Shown here: piece by piece, positions 1 through 6,072 of the stretch
How the letters are laid out: every line of letters begins with the position of its first letter
Position numbering within the stretch: the first letter of the stretch is position 1
NCBI GenBank assembly: GCA_964506005.1
Contig: CAZDLX010000149.1
Location: 1 to 8,478 of the forward strand
Reading direction: 5' to 3'
Origin: UBA3940 sp964506005
GTDB lineage: Bacteria; Chloroflexota; Anaerolineae; Aggregatilineales; UBA3940
Length of the DNA stretch: 8,478 bases
Position numbers and translations under genes: made by a program
Notes under the pieces: model-generated
Database searches by the model: none
Told to the model about the DNA's origin: nothing
Seen by the model: the letters and a program-made list of their open reading frames with translations, nothing else

Positions 1-56
1 GTGTGGACAGTACACCGGCTTACCGGGCACAATCCGTGATGTAGGCCATGTTAAGC

Positions 57-61
57 GAGGT
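57..61 (+). promoter_or_regulatory. Ribosome binding site of the DUF2905 gene
   Basis: GAGGT lies 8 nt before the ATG at 70 but only 2 nt before the in-frame ATG at 64. The spacing therefore favours 70 as the translation start. Confidence 0.55.
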
Positions 62-69
62 GTATGGGT

Positions 70-318
70 ATGTTCCAACTGGATTCACTGGCGAAGTGGC
101 TCGTCGTGCTCGGGCTGGGGGTAGCGGCCTTCGGGGCGCTGCTGTTCCTGCTGGGGCAGATTCCCGGCGCGGACCGGCTGGGCCGGCTGCCCGGCGACAT
201 CCGCTTTCAATCACCCGATGGACGCATTTCGTGCTTCGTGCCCATCGTGAGTTCAATCCTGCTCAGCGTCATCCTGACAGTGGTGCTCAACCTTATCATC
301 AGGCTGTTCAACCGCTGA
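70..318 (+). CDS. DUF2905 family small membrane protein
   Basis: This 82-residue protein has two predicted membrane segments, at about residues 10-29 and 57-80. They flank a short polar loop with the motif RLPGDIR (39-45), which is the hallmark of DUF2905, and the full length matches that family. The function is unknown. From memory, the family is often encoded beside ruvB and queA, which fits queA being the next gene downstream. An ATG at 64 would add two residues, but the GAGGT at 57-61 is spaced correctly only for the ATG at 70. The gene is separated from queA by about 480 bp of unusual intergenic sequence, so the two are probably not a tight operon. The family call is confident; the role is not known. 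Confidence 0.85.
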   Translation: MFQLDSLAKWLVVLGLGVAAFGALLFLLGQIPGADRLGRLPGDIRFQSPDGRISCFVPIVSSILLSVILTVVLNLIIRLFNR

Positions 319-342
319 TGCGGGGTTAGAGCCTCGCCTGAT

Positions 343-496
343 TGTTGAAAGAGCGGCGGGCAGATTGTTGAAAGTGTGTTGAAAGCCCGCGTGAGGGCTG
401 TCGAAACACCGTTGAAAACCCGGCCTTGCGGCGTTCAGTGAATGTGGAGAGGCTGAGCAAAGATTGTGGAAAGCCAGTGGGCCGGTGTTGAAAAGC
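343..496 (+). repeat. Phased array of TGTKGAAAR motifs
   Basis: Same-orientation 9-mers start at 343, 366 and 377 (all TGTTGAAAG), 399 (TGTCGAAAC), 410 (CGTTGAAAA), 443 (TGTGGAGAG), 465 (TGTGGAAAG) and 486 (TGTTGAAAA). Spacings are 23, 11, 22, 11, 33, 22 and 21 bp, so nearly all fall on multiples of 11, about one helical turn. Degenerate copies are visible in register at 432 (CGTTCAGTG) and 454 (TGAGCAAAG). Such phasing puts every site on one face of the DNA, as expected for cooperative assembly of a protein filament. DnaA is the best candidate protein by inference. Confidence 0.7.
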
Positions 497-514
497 GGCC
501 ATCGCATGATAAGC

Positions 515-532
515 TTTTCCACAATGTCAACA
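515..532 (-). promoter_or_regulatory. Paired DnaA-box-like sites
   Basis: TTTTCCACA (515-523) fits the DnaA-box consensus TTWTNCACA exactly and is directly followed by the weaker ATGTCAACA (524-532). Relative to the array at 343-496 these sites are in the opposite orientation. Two abutting 9-mers recur at 674-691. Confidence 0.55.
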
Positions 533-567
533 CACCGGGCCAGTTTGTAGACTTCGCCTCCACAGCA

Positions 568-576
568 CTTTCAACA
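568..576 (-). promoter_or_regulatory. DnaA-box-like site
   Basis: CTTTCAACA is the exact reverse complement of the TGTTGAAAG seen three times at 343-385. This shows the motif occurs on both strands of the region. Confidence 0.5.
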
Positions 577-673
577 CCGGAGCGCCGGCGGTCGAAGCCG
601 GAATCCCCGCACCTGTGGGGGGCAAAGAGACCCGCGCCCCTATATGTGGGGGTGGGGCAGGCAGCATAGGCGG

Positions 674-691
674 GTTTCCACAGTTTGAACA
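674..691 (-). promoter_or_regulatory. Paired DnaA-box-like sites next to trio repeats
   Basis: GTTTCCACA (674-682) abuts the degenerate GTTTGAACA (683-691). The pair ends 4 nt before the CTA repeats at 696. As I recall the B. subtilis origin, the last DnaA boxes there sit just before the trios in the same polarity. Confidence 0.5.
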
Positions 692-695
692 CACT

Positions 696-760
696 CTACT
701 AAAGCTACTACTATTGATCTATATATCTACAAAGAAAAAGATTCTTCTAGATAGATAACG
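696..760 (+). other. DnaA-trio-like repeats and AT-rich unwinding element
   Basis: Positions 696-713 read CTA CTA AAG CTA CTA CTA, the complement of 3'-GAT-5' repeats, which is the DnaA-trio pattern. The stretch continues as AT-rich sequence to about 760. By my count 18 of the 65 bases are G or C (about 28%), in sharp contrast to the GC-rich surroundings. This is where strand opening would be expected if the region is an origin. An AT-rich promoter upstream of queA could explain part of it. Confidence 0.5.
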
Positions 761-763
761 TGT

Positions 764-772
764 TGTGGAATA
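764..772 (+). promoter_or_regulatory. DnaA-box-like site beyond the AT-rich stretch
   Basis: TGTGGAATA, the complement of TATTCCACA, has one mismatch to TTWTNCACA. It returns to the orientation of the left array and lies 27 bp before the queA start. Confidence 0.35.
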
Positions 773-799
773 ACCACCCGGCCAAAAACTGGACAGCCG

Positions 800-1876
800 A
801 TGAAGACAAGCAACTTTGATTATGAGCTGCCTCCCGAGCAGATAGCACAGACTCCCGTCGAGCCCCGCGACGCCTCGCGGCTGCTGGTGCTTGACAGAGC
901 TCACGATACGATTGAACACCGGCATTTCTCCGACATCAGCGAGTACTTACACCCCGGCGATGTGCTCGTCTTCAACCAGACGCGGGTCATCCCGGCCCGG
1001 CTGCACGGGCATAAAGTCCCGACGGGCGGCAGCATCGAGCTTCTGCTGCTGCGCCGGGAGGGCGTGCAGACGTGGCGCGGCATCGTCGGCGGGCGCGGCG
1101 TGAGAGAAGGCACCCGCCTCGCCTTTGAGGGGCAGAACGGCACGACGGTCGAAGGCGTCGTCATCGCGGAGGGGGAACGGGCTGAGCGCGTTGTGCGCTT
1201 CGACGCGCCGCTCTCGCCGCTGCTGGAGACGCTCGGGGAGGTCCCACTGCCGCCCTACATCCACGAGCCGCTGGCCGACCCCGAACGCTACCAGACCGTT
1301 TATGCGCGCGTCGAGGGCTCGGCGGCGGCGCCGACCGCCGGCCTGCACTTCACGCCCGACCTGCTCGTCGACCTCAAGCGCAGGGGCGTCGAGATGGCGT
1401 ACTGCACGCTGCATATCGGGCTGGACACCTTCCAGCCGGTGACGGAAGAAGAGATCGAGGCGCACCCGATGCACGCCGAGCGCGCGGTGCTCACCGCCGG
1501 CGACGCGCGCATCATCAACGAGGCCAAGCTGAGTGGCGGGCGCATTATTGCGGTGGGCACGACGGCGGTCCGCACGCTGGAGACCGCCGCGCTGCGCAGC
1601 GCCGGCATCACCGGCGACCCCTACGAGGCAGCCGGCGATATGTGCCCGTGGCGCCCGGTGATCGCCATCGACGAGGAGACGACGCTGTTCATCCGGCCCG
1701 GCTACCGCTTTCGCGCCGTGGACGCGATGATCACGAATTTTCACCTGCCGCGCTCCACGCTGCTGATGCTCGTCAGTGCGTTCGCCGGGCGCGAGACGAT
1801 CCTGAGCACCTATGAGAAGGCGCAGAAGAAGGGCTACCGCTTCTACTCCTTCGGCGACGCGATGCTGATCCTATGA
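800..1876 (+). CDS. queA: S-adenosylmethionine:tRNA ribosyltransferase-isomerase
   Basis: QueA transfers and isomerises the ribose part of S-adenosylmethionine onto 7-aminomethyl-7-deazaguanine in tRNA, making epoxyqueuosine, the penultimate step of queuosine synthesis in the cytoplasm. The 358-residue protein is the usual full length. Family signatures run its whole length: the N-terminus MKTSNFDYELPPEQIAQTP, the segments VFNQTRVIPARL, PTAGLHFT, LHIGLDTFQPV and VGTTAVRTLE, then MITNFHLPRSTLLMLVSAF, and the C-terminal YRFYSFGDAMLIL. The start fits the family N-terminus, although the ribosome binding site is weak (GGA at 791-793). The stop overlaps the next start by 4 bp (ATGA), so translation of the acetyltransferase is probably coupled. 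The leader lies inside the AT-rich end of the candidate origin. I am very sure of this call. Confidence 0.97.
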   Translation: MKTSNFDYELPPEQIAQTPVEPRDASRLLVLDRAHDTIEHRHFSDISEYLHPGDVLVFNQTRVIPARLHGHKVPTGGSIELLLLRREGVQTWRGIVGGRGVREGTRLAFEGQNGTTVEGVVIAEGERAERVVRFDAPLSPLLETLGEVPLPPYIHEPLADPERYQTVYARVEGSAAAPTAGLHFTPDLLVDLKRRGVEMAYCTLHIGLDTFQPVTEEEIEAHPMHAERAVLTAGDARIINEAKLSGGRIIAVGTTAVRTLETAALRSAGITGDPYEAAGDMCPWRPVIAIDEETTLFIRPGYRFRAVDAMITNFHLPRSTLLMLVSAFAGRETILSTYEKAQKKGYRFYSFGDAMLIL

Positions 1877-2364
1877 CTGGCTTTACAGTGCGTTTGGTCG
1901 AGGACGGGGACGCTAAGGCCCTGCACCGCAACTGCTGGCCGGCCCGGTCAGAGCAGGCCGTTGCGATGCGGGTCTCCGACATGCTGCTGCGCCAGCAGCG
2001 CGGAAGCGCGTGGGCGGTGGTCGCGGAGGTCGGCGGCGAAGCAGTGGCCTACGGGCAGGTTGGCCGCTGGCTGGGCGGCGGCGAGATCAGCGACGTGATC
2101 GTGGCGGAGCCGCTGCGCGGGCGGGGCATCGGGCGGGCGCTCGTCGCGCGGCTGATCGAGGTGGCCCGCGAAGCCGGACTGCCTGAGGTTGAAATCGGCG
2201 CGGCGCTGTCCAACGAGATCGCGCTGGAGCTGTACAAATCGCTGGGTTTCGAGGAGCGCCGTCGCGTGAAGCTCGACCTCGGTGAAGGCCCCGAGCCAGT
2301 CGTGTACCTGTGGATGTCGTTCGACTCGAACGCGAGCCCGAACGGGCAGGGCCCCTCGACGTGA
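1873..2364 (+). CDS. GNAT family N-acetyltransferase
   Basis: This 163-residue protein has the GNAT fold. Strand beta4 (ISDVIVAEPLRG) leads into the acetyl-CoA pyrophosphate-binding motif R82-G-R-G85-I-G87 and helix alpha3. The C-terminal ALSNEIALELYKSLGFEERRR is the usual N-x-x-A-x-x-L-Y-x-x-x-G-F signature of motif B. It should transfer an acetyl group from acetyl-CoA to an amine; the substrate cannot be read from the sequence. The start overlaps the queA stop (ATGA) and the stop overlaps the dprA start (GTGA), so it sits in the middle of a three-gene operon with coupled translation. It could be a RimI-like protein acetylase or a small-molecule acetylase. No link to queuosine or DNA uptake is established. 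Confidence 0.9.
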   Translation: MTGFTVRLVEDGDAKALHRNCWPARSEQAVAMRVSDMLLRQQRGSAWAVVAEVGGEAVAYGQVGRWLGGGEISDVIVAEPLRGRGIGRALVARLIEVAREAGLPEVEIGAALSNEIALELYKSLGFEERRRVKLDLGEGPEPVVYLWMSFDSNASPNGQGPST

Positions 2365-3281
2365 GCCGGGAGGACGCGCGCGTTCACTGGGTGGCGCTCG
2401 CCGCGGCGGCGGGTGTGGGTGGCAGGACCATCACGCGGCTGCTGCAGCACTTCGGTAGCCTGGAGCAAGTTTTCACTGCCGGCGATGACCGCCTCCTGGC
2501 GATTCCCGGAGTGGGCCAGCGCACGGCGGCGGCGATCCGGGCGGTGTCGCTAACTGCCGTCGAGGCAGACATGGCGCGCTGGGCTGCGGAAGGCATCGAG
2601 ATGCTGACCTGGGAGGACCCCGGCTACCCGGCGAACCTGCTGCGCTCGCCACTTGCACCGCCGGTGCTGTTCGTGCGCGGGGAGCTGCTGCCCGCCGATG
2701 CTCGCGCCGTGGCCATCGTCGGGACGCGCCAGCCGGGCCCGGCGGAGGCGGAGCTGGCCCGGCAGATGGGCGTTGAGCTTTCCCGGCATGGCTGGACGGT
2801 CGTCAGCGGGCTGGCGCTGGGCATCGACGCTGCTGCTCACCGGGGCGCACTGGAGGCGGGTGGCCGGACGCTGGCCGTGCTCGGCTCGGGGCTGAACTGC
2901 CTGTACCCCTCGCGCCACGCCGCGCTGGCCGGGCAAATCGCCGGGCAGGGCGCGGTGCTCTCAGAGCTAAGCCCCGAGGCCGCCGTCAGCAGGCAGGCGC
3001 TGATCGCGCGAAATCGCATCACGAGTGGGCTGTGCCGCGCGGTGATCGTCGTGCAGTCCCGAGCGGACAGCGGCAGCGCCAATACGGCGAAATGGGCCTG
3101 GCGGCAGGGGCGGGCGGTCTTTGCCGTGGCGGGGGAGCCCGCCGGGAACGCGGCGCTGATCGCGGCGGGCGCTGAGCCCATCACGCCGGAGGGCGAGGAC
3201 TGGGACGCGCTCGCCGCGCGGCTGGAGCAGACCGAGATCCGCGAGCCGGCAGAGGCACCGTCGCAGCCGAGGTTGTTTTAG
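2361..3281 (+). CDS. dprA: DNA-processing protein DprA (Smf)
   Basis: DprA binds incoming single-stranded DNA and loads RecA during natural transformation; in many non-competent bacteria its role is unclear. An N-terminal helix-hairpin-helix/SAM-like region covers about residues 20-61 (FGSLEQVF, then LLAIPGVGQRTAAAI). The Rossmann-type domain follows, with VAIVGTR (117-123), SGLALGIDAAAH (149-160), a GSGL loop (175-178) and RNRITSGL (217-224). The C-terminal winged-helix domain found in many DprA proteins is missing: the protein stops soon after the Rossmann core, at 306 residues. I chose GTG 2361 because it gives a 4-bp GTGA overlap with the acetyltransferase stop and a normal N-terminus. 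An ATG at 2310 would add 17 residues read inside the upstream gene. This is the last gene of the operon. Confidence 0.93.
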   Translation: MSREDARVHWVALAAAAGVGGRTITRLLQHFGSLEQVFTAGDDRLLAIPGVGQRTAAAIRAVSLTAVEADMARWAAEGIEMLTWEDPGYPANLLRSPLAPPVLFVRGELLPADARAVAIVGTRQPGPAEAELARQMGVELSRHGWTVVSGLALGIDAAAHRGALEAGGRTLAVLGSGLNCLYPSRHAALAGQIAGQGAVLSELSPEAAVSRQALIARNRITSGLCRAVIVVQSRADSGSANTAKWAWRQGRAVFAVAGEPAGNAALIAAGAEPITPEGEDWDALAARLEQTEIREPAEAPSQPRLF

Positions 3282-3297
3282 GGGCGGCGGATATTGA

Positions 3298-3325
3298 GTA
3301 GGGGCGCAGCATGCTGCGCCCCTAC
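3298..3325. repeat. Perfect 28-bp palindrome between convergent genes
   Basis: Each arm is 14 bases (GTAGGGGCGCAGCA on the left), and the right arm is its exact reverse complement, with the centre between 3311 and 3312. It lies between the dprA stop (3281) and the stop of the convergent lipoprotein gene (3341). Transcripts from either side would fold it into the same strong hairpin. No T-run follows on either side, so it is not a classic intrinsic terminator. From memory, similar GGGGCxxxGCATGCxxxGCCCC palindromes are dispersed in Chloroflexota and cyanobacterial genomes as REP-like elements. Confidence 0.85.
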
Positions 3326-3340
3326 CGCTGTCTCGTTCGT

Positions 3341-4513
3341 TTATTGGCCATTGGGCAGGCGCAGGGACCAGATCGCGCCGTCCTCGGCGCTGACGAAGAC
3401 GATATGCTCGCCGGTGGGGGAGACGCGCCAGTCGCCGGCGCGGATGCGGAACGGTGTTTCGGCGGGATCGGTCAGCTCAGCGAACTCGCCGGTCTCGGCG
3501 TCGAACTGCACGACGCGGTGACTCGGCGCGTCCATCTCCAGGGGGATGATCAGCAGGCGTGAGGCGTCGCGCCACTGCGCCCCGCCGATCATCTCGACTT
3601 CCTGCCGGTCCGTGCCATCCGGGCGGACCACCCACAGCCCGTTTTTGCTCGCATCCTCGGGGTCAAACGTGATCGCGTAGGCCACCCACGCGCCGCCCGG
3701 CGAAGCGTGCGCGCCGCGTATCCGGTCGCTCTCCGCCAGCGTGACCTGCTCGCCGGTGTTCAGGTCGAGCGTGAACAGCGCCTCGGGCTGGAGCCCGCTC
3801 GCATCCTCGCGCCGGCCCTGCACCAGCATCCGGTCGTCGTCCAGCCAGCCGGCGAAGCCGCCCCCGTAGACTCGCACCACTTCGCGGGCGTTCTCCCCGT
3901 TGACGTCCGCCACACTGACGACGGACGGACGCTGGCTGAACGCGCCGGTGCCACTCTCGGCGTCCCAGGCCAGGCGTGCGCTGCCCGGCGAGAAGTGTAC
4001 TTCACGCCGGTCGCTGGGGATGAGCCACTCCGTGCCCGCTGCGACCTCCCGCACGACGACCTGCGCTGACCCGTCGAGATAGGTCAGGTAGCGCCCGTCG
4101 GGGCTCGGCTTGCCAATCTGCTCGGCGATGCGCTCGACCGGCCCGCCCTCCACGCCAACGCCGTACACGCCGACCGGCACGGTGGGGTCAGGCTGGTCGA
4201 CGAACAGCACAGTTTGCCCGTCCGGCGACCAGTACGGCTGGTGGCAGCAGCCCGGCTCGGTGAGGCGGGTCAGCACGGGCGCAGGCGGCAGGGTGGGCGC
4301 CGCCGTCGCCGGGATCGCCTCTGCGGCCGGGGTGGATGGGGGCTCCGTCACCGCGCTGACCGGGTCCGCCCCGGCAGGGGACGCCGCGCGCAGCGTCGGA
4401 GCGCCTGCCTGCGTTGGCTGCGTTGTGGCCGGAGGCGTGCCTGATGCAGCACCCGCACAGCCGGCGAGCAGCGCGGCGGCGAGAAGCAACAGCAGTATTC
4501 TATGCCTGCTCAT
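3341..4513 (-). CDS. Lipoprotein with TolB-like beta-propeller
   Basis: This 390-residue protein starts with a lipoprotein signal: R3-H4-R5, a Leu/Ala hydrophobic stretch, and the lipobox L16-A-G-C19. It should be lipid-anchored on the outside of the membrane. A low-complexity Ala/Pro/Thr linker follows to about residue 80. The rest consists of repeated blades of the TolB/WD40-like type, such as YWSPDGQTVLFVD, PSPDGRYLTYLDG, HFSPGSARLAWDA, HASPGGAWVAYAI and RVSPTGEHIVFVS. Such propellers usually bind proteins or peptidoglycan-associated partners; no catalytic motif is visible. A longer open frame reaches upstream to 4714, but only the ATG at 4513 puts the signal peptide at the N-terminus. That start also overlaps the M23 peptidase stop by 4 bp. 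The ligand is unknown. Confidence 0.88.
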   Translation of the reverse strand: MSRHRILLLLLAAALLAGCAGAASGTPPATTQPTQAGAPTLRAASPAGADPVSAVTEPPSTPAAEAIPATAAPTLPPAPVLTRLTEPGCCHQPYWSPDGQTVLFVDQPDPTVPVGVYGVGVEGGPVERIAEQIGKPSPDGRYLTYLDGSAQVVVREVAAGTEWLIPSDRREVHFSPGSARLAWDAESGTGAFSQRPSVVSVADVNGENAREVVRVYGGGFAGWLDDDRMLVQGRREDASGLQPEALFTLDLNTGEQVTLAESDRIRGAHASPGGAWVAYAITFDPEDASKNGLWVVRPDGTDRQEVEMIGGAQWRDASRLLIIPLEMDAPSHRVVQFDAETGEFAELTDPAETPFRIRAGDWRVSPTGEHIVFVSAEDGAIWSLRLPNGQ

Positions 4514-5238
4514 CGCGCCCAGTCCGGAGGCCATGCGTTCAGATAGTTGTTCAGCAGATCGCCGCCAAAGTCGACCATGGGCTGGTCGTGCGGCGTGAGC
4601 CAGCGGCGCGGGTGACTCAGGTCGCGCTGGAAGGTGCTTGAGGGGCCGAACAGCGAGAGCGTATCCCAGTCGGCGTCGATGAACGTAACCGGGTTGTACG
4701 CGTAGTTGTACCAATGATTGCGAATCTCCAGGTGTAGGTGCGGCCGGGAGTCGCAGGTGAGGTCCGGATCGCCCGTCAGCCCGACGGGGTCTCCGGCGCG
4801 GATCTCCTGCCCGATGTACAGCCGCGGCGTCTCAAGCAGGTGTCCGTAGAAAGACGAAAAGCCACCCGGGTGGTCGATCATCAGGTTGTGCGGGCCGGAG
4901 CCGTGCTCGCGGGCGTCGATCTTCGTCACCGTGCCGTCGCCGATGGCCACGACCTGCGTTCCGCACGGCGCGCCGAAGTCCACGCCGAAGTGCAGGCCCT
5001 GCCCGGCGCTGTAGAAGGCGTAGCGCATGCGGTACGAGAACGGCGTGTTGCCGTACCACTGCGTCAGGACCCAGGTGTCGGGGCCCGGCGGCGTGTCGAA
5101 GGGCAGGCGGAAGGGCGGTGTCTCGGGAGGCGGCGGCGGGTCGGTTGGCCCCTGCGCCGAGGCATGCCCCGCGATCAGCGCCAGGCTGAGAACCAGCGCC
5201 AGGGCGAGCACCGGCAGGGTTGGGATGCGGCTTTTCAT
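4510..5238 (-). CDS. Secreted M23 family metallopeptidase
   Basis: This 242-residue protein has a Sec signal peptide (MKSR, hydrophobic 8-24, likely cleavage after HASA at about residue 28) and a proline-rich linker (31-42). The LytM/M23 domain carries all the expected metal and catalytic residues: H83-x-x-x-D87, H133 in FYGHL, and H167-L-H169 in RPHLHLEIR. M23 enzymes cut peptide cross-links in peptidoglycan using zinc, outside the membrane. The ATG at 5238 is chosen because it begins the signal peptide; the upstream open frame to 5541 only shadows the neighbouring gene. The ribosome binding site is poor. The stop overlaps the start of the propeller lipoprotein (ATGA), so the pair is probably co-translated and may act together at the cell wall. 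The PIG-L gene ends 41 nt upstream. Confidence 0.93.
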   Translation of the reverse strand: MKSRIPTLPVLALALVLSLALIAGHASAQGPTDPPPPPETPPFRLPFDTPPGPDTWVLTQWYGNTPFSYRMRYAFYSAGQGLHFGVDFGAPCGTQVVAIGDGTVTKIDAREHGSGPHNLMIDHPGGFSSFYGHLLETPRLYIGQEIRAGDPVGLTGDPDLTCDSRPHLHLEIRNHWYNYAYNPVTFIDADWDTLSLFGPSSTFQRDLSHPRRWLTPHDQPMVDFGGDLLNNYLNAWPPDWAR

Positions 5239-5279
5239 AGCCCGGAGTGTACTGGCCCGGTGGGTGCCGTGCCAGCGGT

Positions 5280-6038
5280 TCAGGCCCGGTGCTCGGGCTC
5301 CCAGGCCCCGGCAGCGCGCAGCAGCCCGGCGAACTCGTCGTGCGGGGGCTCGCCCGGCGCGAGCGGCGGCGCGTGGCGGTGGAACGCCTCGACCTTGCGC
5401 AGCGCCTCGCGCAGCGTCTGGCCGGGGTGCCGCCGCAGGAACAGGTCGTGCTGGCTCAGGTGGCACAGTGCCGCCGCCTCTTTGGCGTCCAGCCAGGGGC
5501 GTATGTCGAGCGCGAGGTGTGCGGGGTCGCTCTCGTTCCACAGGTGGTCGTCGATGCCTGTGACGTGCGCGGCGAACGTGTAGAACAGCGGCGGATCGGA
5601 GAGGTGGGCGATGGCTGCCGCGGTGGCCTCGTGGACGAGCCGGTGCGCGGGATGCCCGTATTCACCATCCTGCCCGTGCGTCAGCACGACGTCGGCCCGC
5701 ACCTCGCGGATGGCAGCCTGGATCTGCCCCGCCAGCCTCCCGAAGTCTGCCTCGAAGGGGTACAGCTCCTCGTCCGGCCCGACGGTCGGGTCCACGTAGC
5801 CGAGGAAGGCCACGCTCGCCGCGCCGAGCGCCCGGGCCGCGCAGCGCAGCTCCTGCTCGCGGATCGCGCCAAGCTCCTCCCGGTGACAGATCGGCGGGTC
5901 GCCCATCTCGCCGCCCTCGCCGCGCGTCGCGGCGACGATGTGTACCTGCCACCCGCGGCTGCTCAGCAGGGCCAGCGTGCCGCCAGCCAGCATCGTTTCG
6001 TCGTCAGGGTGTGCGCCGAGAACCAGGATCGAGTACAT
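5280..6038 (-). CDS. PIG-L/LmbE family deacetylase
   Basis: This 252-residue protein belongs to the zinc-dependent N-acetylglucosaminyl deacetylase superfamily (PIG-L, MshB, BshB). The N-terminal A-H10-P-D-D13-E14 motif supplies metal ligands and the catalytic aspartate. TRGEGGEMGDP (38-48) is the usual second loop, and GHPAH (128-132) provides the third ligand, H132. It should remove an acetyl group from an N-acetylglucosamine-type or other amide substrate; the exact substrate (a BshB- or MshB-type thiol precursor, or a glycan) cannot be told. The ATG at 6038 follows an AAGGAAGT ribosome binding site by 3 nt and begins the family N-terminus MYSILVLGAHPDDE. An upstream ATG at 6059 would add seven residues. 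A promoter with a perfect TATAAT lies 35 nt upstream. The M23 and lipoprotein genes follow in the same direction and may share this transcript. Confidence 0.92.
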   Translation of the reverse strand: MYSILVLGAHPDDETMLAGGTLALLSSRGWQVHIVAATRGEGGEMGDPPICHREELGAIREQELRCAARALGAASVAFLGYVDPTVGPDEELYPFEADFGRLAGQIQAAIREVRADVVLTHGQDGEYGHPAHRLVHEATAAAIAHLSDPPLFYTFAAHVTGIDDHLWNESDPAHLALDIRPWLDAKEAAALCHLSQHDLFLRRHPGQTLREALRKVEAFHRHAPPLAPGEPPHDEFAGLLRAAGAWEPEHRA

Positions 6039-6041
6039 ACG

Positions 6042-6049
6042 ACTTCCTT
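6042..6049 (-). promoter_or_regulatory. Ribosome binding site of the PIG-L gene
   Basis: On the minus strand AAGGAAGT ends 3 nt before the ATG at 6038. The core AGGAAG is well placed for this start and not for the ATG at 6059. Confidence 0.55.
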
Positions 6050-6072
6050 CACTATCCATTCTGCCGGATTAG

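Larger units (their letters stand above)
343..772. other. Candidate replication origin (oriC-like region)
   Basis: The intergenic region between the DUF2905 gene and queA carries no credible gene. It contains a dense set of 9-mers of the form TGTKGAAAR or its complement YTTTCMACA. These are close to the DnaA box TTWTNCACA, and TTTTCCACA is, from memory, the cyanobacterial-type box. They are followed by CTA trinucleotide repeats like the DnaA-trios of bacterial origins and by an AT-rich stretch that could be the unwinding element. Box array, then paired boxes, then trios, then AT-rich DNA is the order known from B. subtilis-type origins. No dnaA or dnaN lies in the window, so the neighbourhood gives no support. 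An array for another sequence-specific DNA-binding protein is the main alternative. Confidence 0.55.

Noticed and set aside
1..44. Possible 3' end of an upstream gene (for example ruvB) at the left edge
   Set aside because: Short open frames end at 39 and at 44, but the 12-13 residues visible match no family tail I can recognise.
466..669. Small open frame inside the candidate origin
   Set aside because: It has no ribosome binding site, odd residue composition, and is built largely from the box-like motifs. It is more simply non-coding.
714..753. Sigma-70 promoter for queA within the AT-rich stretch
   Set aside because: TTGATC (714-719) and TAGATA (748-753) are suggestive, but the 28-bp spacing is wrong and no better pair was found.
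947..1744. 265-residue minus-strand open frame opposite queA
   Set aside because: It is a GC-rich antisense shadow of a clearly recognised gene, with low-complexity Arg/Ala/His content.
3298..3325. Classic intrinsic terminator
   Set aside because: No T-run follows the palindrome on either strand, so only a bidirectional stem-loop or REP-type role can be supported.
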